The notes below the pieces were generated by a model that was not told the DNA's origin, did not search any database, and saw nothing but the letters and a program-made list of their open reading frames with translations. Position numbers and translations under genes: made by a program. Source: Candidatus Thalassarchaeaceae archaeon (GTDB lineage: Archaea; Thermoplasmatota; Poseidoniia; Poseidoniales; Thalassarchaeaceae). Taken from it: a DNA stretch of 9,974 nt. Positions 6,178 through 9,974 of the stretch are shown one piece after another. How positions within the stretch are numbered: position 1 is the stretch's first letter; each line of letters begins with the position of its first letter. The stretch spans positions 1-9,974 of the forward strand of contig DUIL01000169.1 in the NCBI GenBank assembly GCA_013330385.1, given 5' to 3'.

Positions 6178-9100
6178 TCAAACGAAACCACTAGTGGAAC
6201 AATTACTGGAACAGAGGTATGGAGTGGCAATCATTTCCTAGAGGGGGATATCACAGTCGCTTCTGGTGCAAAACTCATAATTGATCCTTTAACGGAAATT
6301 ACTTTTCCAAATGGGACCTCACTTGATGTTAGAGGGAACCTCTGTGCAGGGGTCCAATCTTGTGGAGCCAGTTCAAATGCCGGTGCGGCCACTAAAATTA
6401 CTCTGAAATGGACCGAACCCGAGATTCACAATGCTACGGGTGAGTGTTACGGCATAGGTCCTACAAACAACAAAATCTGGATTAGTGATCCATCTTGTGG
6501 TGAGGGAGTCATTCTTCGAGACAGTATGGATCTTTCTCAATCTGGAATGCGTAACATGCACTTTGAGGGGGCATGGGGCATTCCTTTCTACATCCAACTC
6601 GAATATGAATACAGGTACGGCGCTTTAATCATCGATGGTGCTAGTCCTACTTTGCGTGGTATGACTTTTGAGGATATTAACACAACAAGTGTTCTAGCAA
6701 CTAATCTAGCTCAACCAACCTTCCTTGGTGGGGAATACATTGCTGGTAATGATGGAGAAAGTGGCGTTACTGGCCAAGCCGTACAGATTTACGGCGGAGG
6801 GACGCCTATATCCCCTATGATATTCGAAGATGCTACATTCCACAGTACAATGAAGGGATGTGGAAATCGAGATGGTGGTCGTGCAGCAATTTGGGCCTCT
6901 CAAACATTTTTGGAAATAAGGGAATCAGAGGTCGCATCAGGTGATTTCGGATTTAGTATACGTAATTCTGCAGGTTCAGTAACTAATACCTCATTTAATG
7001 TGAATTGTAATGGTATTGATGTAAACAGCCTCAAGTCTGTAGGTAACACAGACTACTCTTTCGAGATATCAAACAATGTTATTGTTACAGCTGATGGTAC
7101 GCCAATAACCGCCTATTCCGGGGCTCTAGTTGATGTTCTGAACAATGAGGTTTCAGGTTCGGCTCAAGGTTCTGGGATTGCAGTTTATTCTGCTAAGGCA
7201 AATATTCACGGAAACCAAATTGGACCCATTGGTGGATGGAATGGTCTCTGGCTCTTGGGCTCTTTCGATGTGATTGCTGAGAATAATACTATCTCTCAAA
7301 CCACTAAAGAACCGGTTCTAGCCGGTGAATACGGCAATCAAGCGCCATCTCCAACGACTGCTCGTTTGTATTTGGCTAACAATACTATTGAAACAGACGG
7401 AGCCGGAGCCTGTTCAAGTAGCAAATGGTGGGATGGCGAATTTGCCTGCCCTGCAATCATGGTTCATAGAACTGGTGTCACCATCGTCGATAACATCGTA
7501 GATGCAGGTGTTGCTGATGCAATTCGTTCTACAGGTGGTATTCTTGATGTTAGAAGAAATGTCTTCAATGCCCAAGGAACTGGTGCGATACTACAGCATT
7601 ATGATAGTGGTTATGCTGAATCTCAACAGGTTGGAACACTAGCTTTCTTTTCTAACAATATTTGGAATGGAGTTGGAGTGACTTACAACGTAACTAAATC
7701 ATCAGTTACTGTTCAATCAGAATATCTCCCAAGTCCACCTCCTGGTGAATATCCTGTTCTATTGAGTTGGCCTGATCAAGAAGCATGGCCCGCGAATAAT
7801 TGGCAGAACGGAGTCATACCACATGAAGTCAAAGAGTGTAATACGTGCTCAGATTTCACCCCATACAATTTCCCATTAGCTTTGAATATGGACAATAATT
7901 CGACTATATTCACATTCTCAAATGTCTCAAATCTTGACTTGTCAAAAGTCCAAATCAGCACTCAACCAACTCGTTATGCAGTTCAGGTACAACGTGCTGA
8001 GTTGGTGCGCTTCCAGACACTTGTAAATGGTGAGCGAGTAGAAAATGCAAATATATTGATTGAAGATGCTCATGGTAATGATCTATACAGTCTTGAGACT
8101 GATGGTGATGGTTACACACCTTGGTTTGCTCTTGCTTCTAATTTCCATCTCGATTTCAGAGGATTAGGAGGTGGCGATAATCCAGATGGGTTCGCTGACG
8201 ACGAATTTGAAGACTCTTGTTCAGATGGTGAAGACAATGATGGAGACTTGCTTGCTGATACCAATGATCCAGATTGTAATTACTCTGCCGGAACTAGAGA
8301 ACTCTCATTATACCGATACACTGCGTACAAATTTGGGTTTGGTTTTGATACAGGAGAATTCACGCTATCTGATTCAACTTATCAAGACACAATAATACTT
8401 GAGAATCTGCCACCTTCGGTCGCCGTAACTCAAGACAACGGCCATTCCTATAGAAGAATAGTCAATCTTACTGGGTCTGCTTACGATGGTCAATGGGCCG
8501 GCATTTACGAAACTAATGAACTAGCACAATGGGATCAGAAAGGATATGTTCATTCTGTTGAGATAAAGGATCCATTCACTAGCGAATGGACTCAAGCAGG
8601 AATGGCAACAGATTCCAGTGGGGCTGCACCTGGATTTGTCTCCAGAAATAATCACCCATTCAGTAGTTGGTATTATGAAATTGATATGAGTAATAGGCAA
8701 GAGGGAGATTACACCTTCGAATTCCGGTCATTTGATGGTCTGGAGTACTCTCCAATTATCACTAGAACTATCAAATTGAATGCCGATGCTCCGAGTATCA
8801 CTGTTACATCACCTAGTTCACAATCAACTCATTCAGAAGGTACTGTGTCATTCGAAGGTGCCGCCTATGATGCCTACGGTTGCCCTCTTAATTGTGGCGT
8901 CGATATAGAACAAATATACATTCAAATCGATGGCCCCAATTATCATGTTGTTACTTCTACCACTGGCGGCACAGAGTGGTCTTGGACTTGGGATTTCAGT
9001 GGTCTACCTAGAGAATTGTCAACATACACATTTACTGTTTGGGCATCGGATTCAGATTTCTGTAGAGGCGAAATTGATGAATGTCAGGCGGTAACTCTGG

Positions 9101-9974
9101 ATCTTAATATTGATAATCAAAATTCTAGACCATTTGTAAGTTTGATTTCACCACAAAGTGGCCAAATTTATGCAGTTAGTGAAGATTCTACCATTGAGGG
9201 AGTAGCACGAGATAATGATGGAGATGTTACTAGAGTAGATATTGAAATTCTTGATGTAACTAATGGTTACATCAATGTATACTCTGGAATTGTTTCTGAG
9301 TTTATGCCAAATGGTGCATGGACAGCTGAATGGGATTCACGTGTAATGACACATAATCTACAATATCTAATCCGTGTAAGGTCTTATGATGGATTTGATT
9401 TCAGCGATTGGGTGGAGGTTCAGGTAGTTGCAGACAATCCTCCTGATGCCGGAAACAATCGCCCTACCTTCGATTCAACAGGTTGGGCGGATGATTTCGA
9501 TTTGTATTGTGAGATAGAATCCCAATCTCAAGATAGATGTACTAAAGCAGAAATCAATCTATTTGACTACTTTTCAGATGAAGATGGACAAGCAACCATG
9601 TTCCTATCAGTTTACGATGATGATGCTAGATCCTCTGACGATTTATTCGGTCTTGTAATCAATGTAGGAGTAGACGGAACTGCCGTTTACGACCCCCTTT
9701 CGATGTTCTTCTATGATGATGATATGAGCACTTGGAGTCTTTCTAATGTTGTTTTCGTGGCTACCGATCAACACGGTTCAAAGGAGATATCATCCCCTGT
9801 ATCATTTGATGTCATACCGATTAAATTTTCAGTTGATGAACCTGATTCTACATCTTGTCCTTCCAATGATGTATTAATTTTCACAGGTATAGGTCTACCT
9901 GGAAAAACCACGTCAGTTAAATTGGGTGGAAGTCAGATTAATTCAACAGTCGTGTCAGCTGATTCAACTTGGGC
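6082..9974 (+). CDS. Giant secreted protein: beta-helix region plus Ig/cadherin-like modules (3' end missing)
   Basis: From ATG 6082 the frame stays open to the window edge (1297 codons plus two bases). The start is fixed by an in-frame TAA at 6055 and the signal peptide directly after it. Residues 1-32 are a Sec signal (RVR, then a Leu-rich core, cleavage likely after VMA). About 40-560 resembles a right-handed parallel beta-helix of the NosD/pectate-lyase type: an entry stretch ITVASGAKLIIDP, then recurring Asn-rich turns such as ISNNVIV, AENNTIS, LANNTIE and VDNIVDAG. About 634-700 is a carboxypeptidase-regulatory-like module (NGERVENANILIEDAHGN). Residues 713-732 are a Cys-bracketed acidic loop. 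Three Ig-like modules follow (about 776-903, 901-1011, 1012-1118), then a cadherin/dystroglycan-like module (about 1127-1253) with LFDYFSDEDGQ, and the start of another module. Sequons are frequent; several Cys pairs suggest disulfides. A C-terminal anchor would lie beyond the window. It is probably an adhesin, or a glycan-binding or glycan-processing surface protein; no catalytic residues were identified in the helix. Confidence 0.88.
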   Translation, partial: MPSERVRSQLLVLLMLTSTMLALVGPATPVMASNETTSGTITGTEVWSGNHFLEGDITVASGAKLIIDPLTEITFPNGTSLDVRGNLCAGVQSCGASSNAGAATKITLKWTEPEIHNATGECYGIGPTNNKIWISDPSCGEGVILRDSMDLSQSGMRNMHFEGAWGIPFYIQLEYEYRYGALIIDGASPTLRGMTFEDINTTSVLATNLAQPTFLGGEYIAGNDGESGVTGQAVQIYGGGTPISPMIFEDATFHSTMKGCGNRDGGRAAIWASQTFLEIRESEVASGDFGFSIRNSAGSVTNTSFNVNCNGIDVNSLKSVGNTDYSFEISNNVIVTADGTPITAYSGALVDVLNNEVSGSAQGSGIAVYSAKANIHGNQIGPIGGWNGLWLLGSFDVIAENNTISQTTKEPVLAGEYGNQAPSPTTARLYLANNTIETDGAGACSSSKWWDGEFACPAIMVHRTGVTIVDNIVDAGVADAIRSTGGILDVRRNVFNAQGTGAILQHYDSGYAESQQVGTLAFFSNNIWNGVGVTYNVTKSSVTVQSEYLPSPPPGEYPVLLSWPDQEAWPANNWQNGVIPHEVKECNTCSDFTPYNFPLALNMDNNSTIFTFSNVSNLDLSKVQISTQPTRYAVQVQRAELVRFQTLVNGERVENANILIEDAHGNDLYSLETDGDGYTPWFALASNFHLDFRGLGGGDNPDGFADDEFEDSCSDGEDNDGDLLADTNDPDCNYSAGTRELSLYRYTAYKFGFGFDTGEFTLSDSTYQDTIILENLPPSVAVTQDNGHSYRRIVNLTGSAYDGQWAGIYETNELAQWDQKGYVHSVEIKDPFTSEWTQAGMATDSSGAAPGFVSRNNHPFSSWYYEIDMSNRQEGDYTFEFRSFDGLEYSPIITRTIKLNADAPSITVTSPSSQSTHSEGTVSFEGAAYDAYGCPLNCGVDIEQIYIQIDGPNYHVVTSTTGGTEWSWTWDFSGLPRELSTYTFTVWASDSDFCRGEIDECQAVTLDLNIDNQNSRPFVSLISPQSGQIYAVSEDSTIEGVARDNDGDVTRVDIEILDVTNGYINVYSGIVSEFMPNGAWTAEWDSRVMTHNLQYLIRVRSYDGFDFSDWVEVQVVADNPPDAGNNRPTFDSTGWADDFDLYCEIESQSQDRCTKAEINLFDYFSDEDGQATMFLSVYDDDARSSDDLFGLVINVGVDGTAVYDPLSMFFYDDDMSTWSLSNVVFVATDQHGSKEISSPVSFDVIPIKFSVDEPDSTSCPSNDVLIFTGIGLPGKTTSVKLGGSQINSTVVSADSTW
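8218..8277 (+). other. Cys-bracketed acidic loop (C-x18-C, DGEDNDGD...NDPDC)
   Basis: Residues 713-732 begin C-S-D-G-E-D-N-D-G-D and end N-D-P-D-C. This matches a short motif common in secreted modular proteins of myxobacteria and marine microbes, usually C-x-(D/N)-G-x-D-(N/D)-D-G-D-G-x-x-D-x-x-D-P-D-C. The regular Asp/Asn positions suggest a calcium loop closed by a disulfide. In this copy the usual Gly of GDG is Leu and the usual Cys before the last loop is Thr (ADTND). It separates the beta-helix half from the Ig-like half. Confidence 0.6.

Noticed and set aside
8171..8395. 74-residue + strand ORF
   Set aside because: It lies entirely inside the second giant gene in another frame and has an odd Met/Thr/Leu composition. 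It is a shadow of the Asp/Asn-rich coding sequence.
1..9974. CRISPR arrays, tRNA/rRNA genes, insertion sequences, attachment sites
   Set aside because: No regularly spaced exact repeats, cloverleaf-like sequence, transposase motifs or terminal inverted repeats were seen; nearly all of the window is coding.

Overview
The window looks like part of an archaeal chromosome coding for cell-surface proteins. The best guess is a planktonic marine euryarchaeon of the Marine Group II / Poseidoniales type, at moderate confidence. The grounds are very large secreted Asn/Asp/Thr/Ser-rich proteins dense in N-X-S/T sequons, a single C-terminal membrane anchor with a short basic tail and no LPXTG, PEP-CTERM or T9SS-type sorting tail, a membrane-tethered subtilisin, moderate GC with GAT/GGT-rich codons, and a start that appears leaderless with an AT-rich box about 26 bases upstream. 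No taxonomic marker gene is present, so this is inference.

All genes are on the + strand. (1) Positions 1-4666 hold the 3' part of a giant surface protein cut by the left edge: at least 1554 residues of glycine-ladder repeats, many carboxypeptidase-regulatory-like beta-sandwich modules, an SdrD-B-like acidic module, NEW3- and CARDB-like modules, and a C-terminal transmembrane anchor. (2) Positions 4748-5980 encode a complete 410-residue S8 (subtilisin-like) protease with a cytoplasmic N-terminal segment, one membrane helix and an external catalytic domain. Asp/His/Asn/Ser are present, but the sequence after the catalytic Ser is atypical. (3) Positions 6082-9974 encode the 5' part of a second giant secreted protein, cut by the right edge: signal peptide, long beta-helix-like region, a carboxypeptidase-regulatory-like module, a Cys-bracketed acidic loop, and at least four Ig/cadherin-like modules.

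The gaps are short (81 and 101 bases). The first contains a possible 38-codon ORF whose stop overlaps the protease start as ATGA. The second contains a candidate TATA box for a leaderless transcript of the third gene. No RNA gene, mobile element, CRISPR array or intergenic repeat was seen.

A plausible joint role is an extracellular module: two long adhesin- or scaffold-like surface proteins with a membrane-bound protease between them that could mature, shed or degrade surface or environmental protein. Co-orientation and proximity are visible; the functional link is inference. I found no clear evidence of an entirely new system. The most unusual points are the divergent serine motif of the protease and the overlapping mini-ORF.
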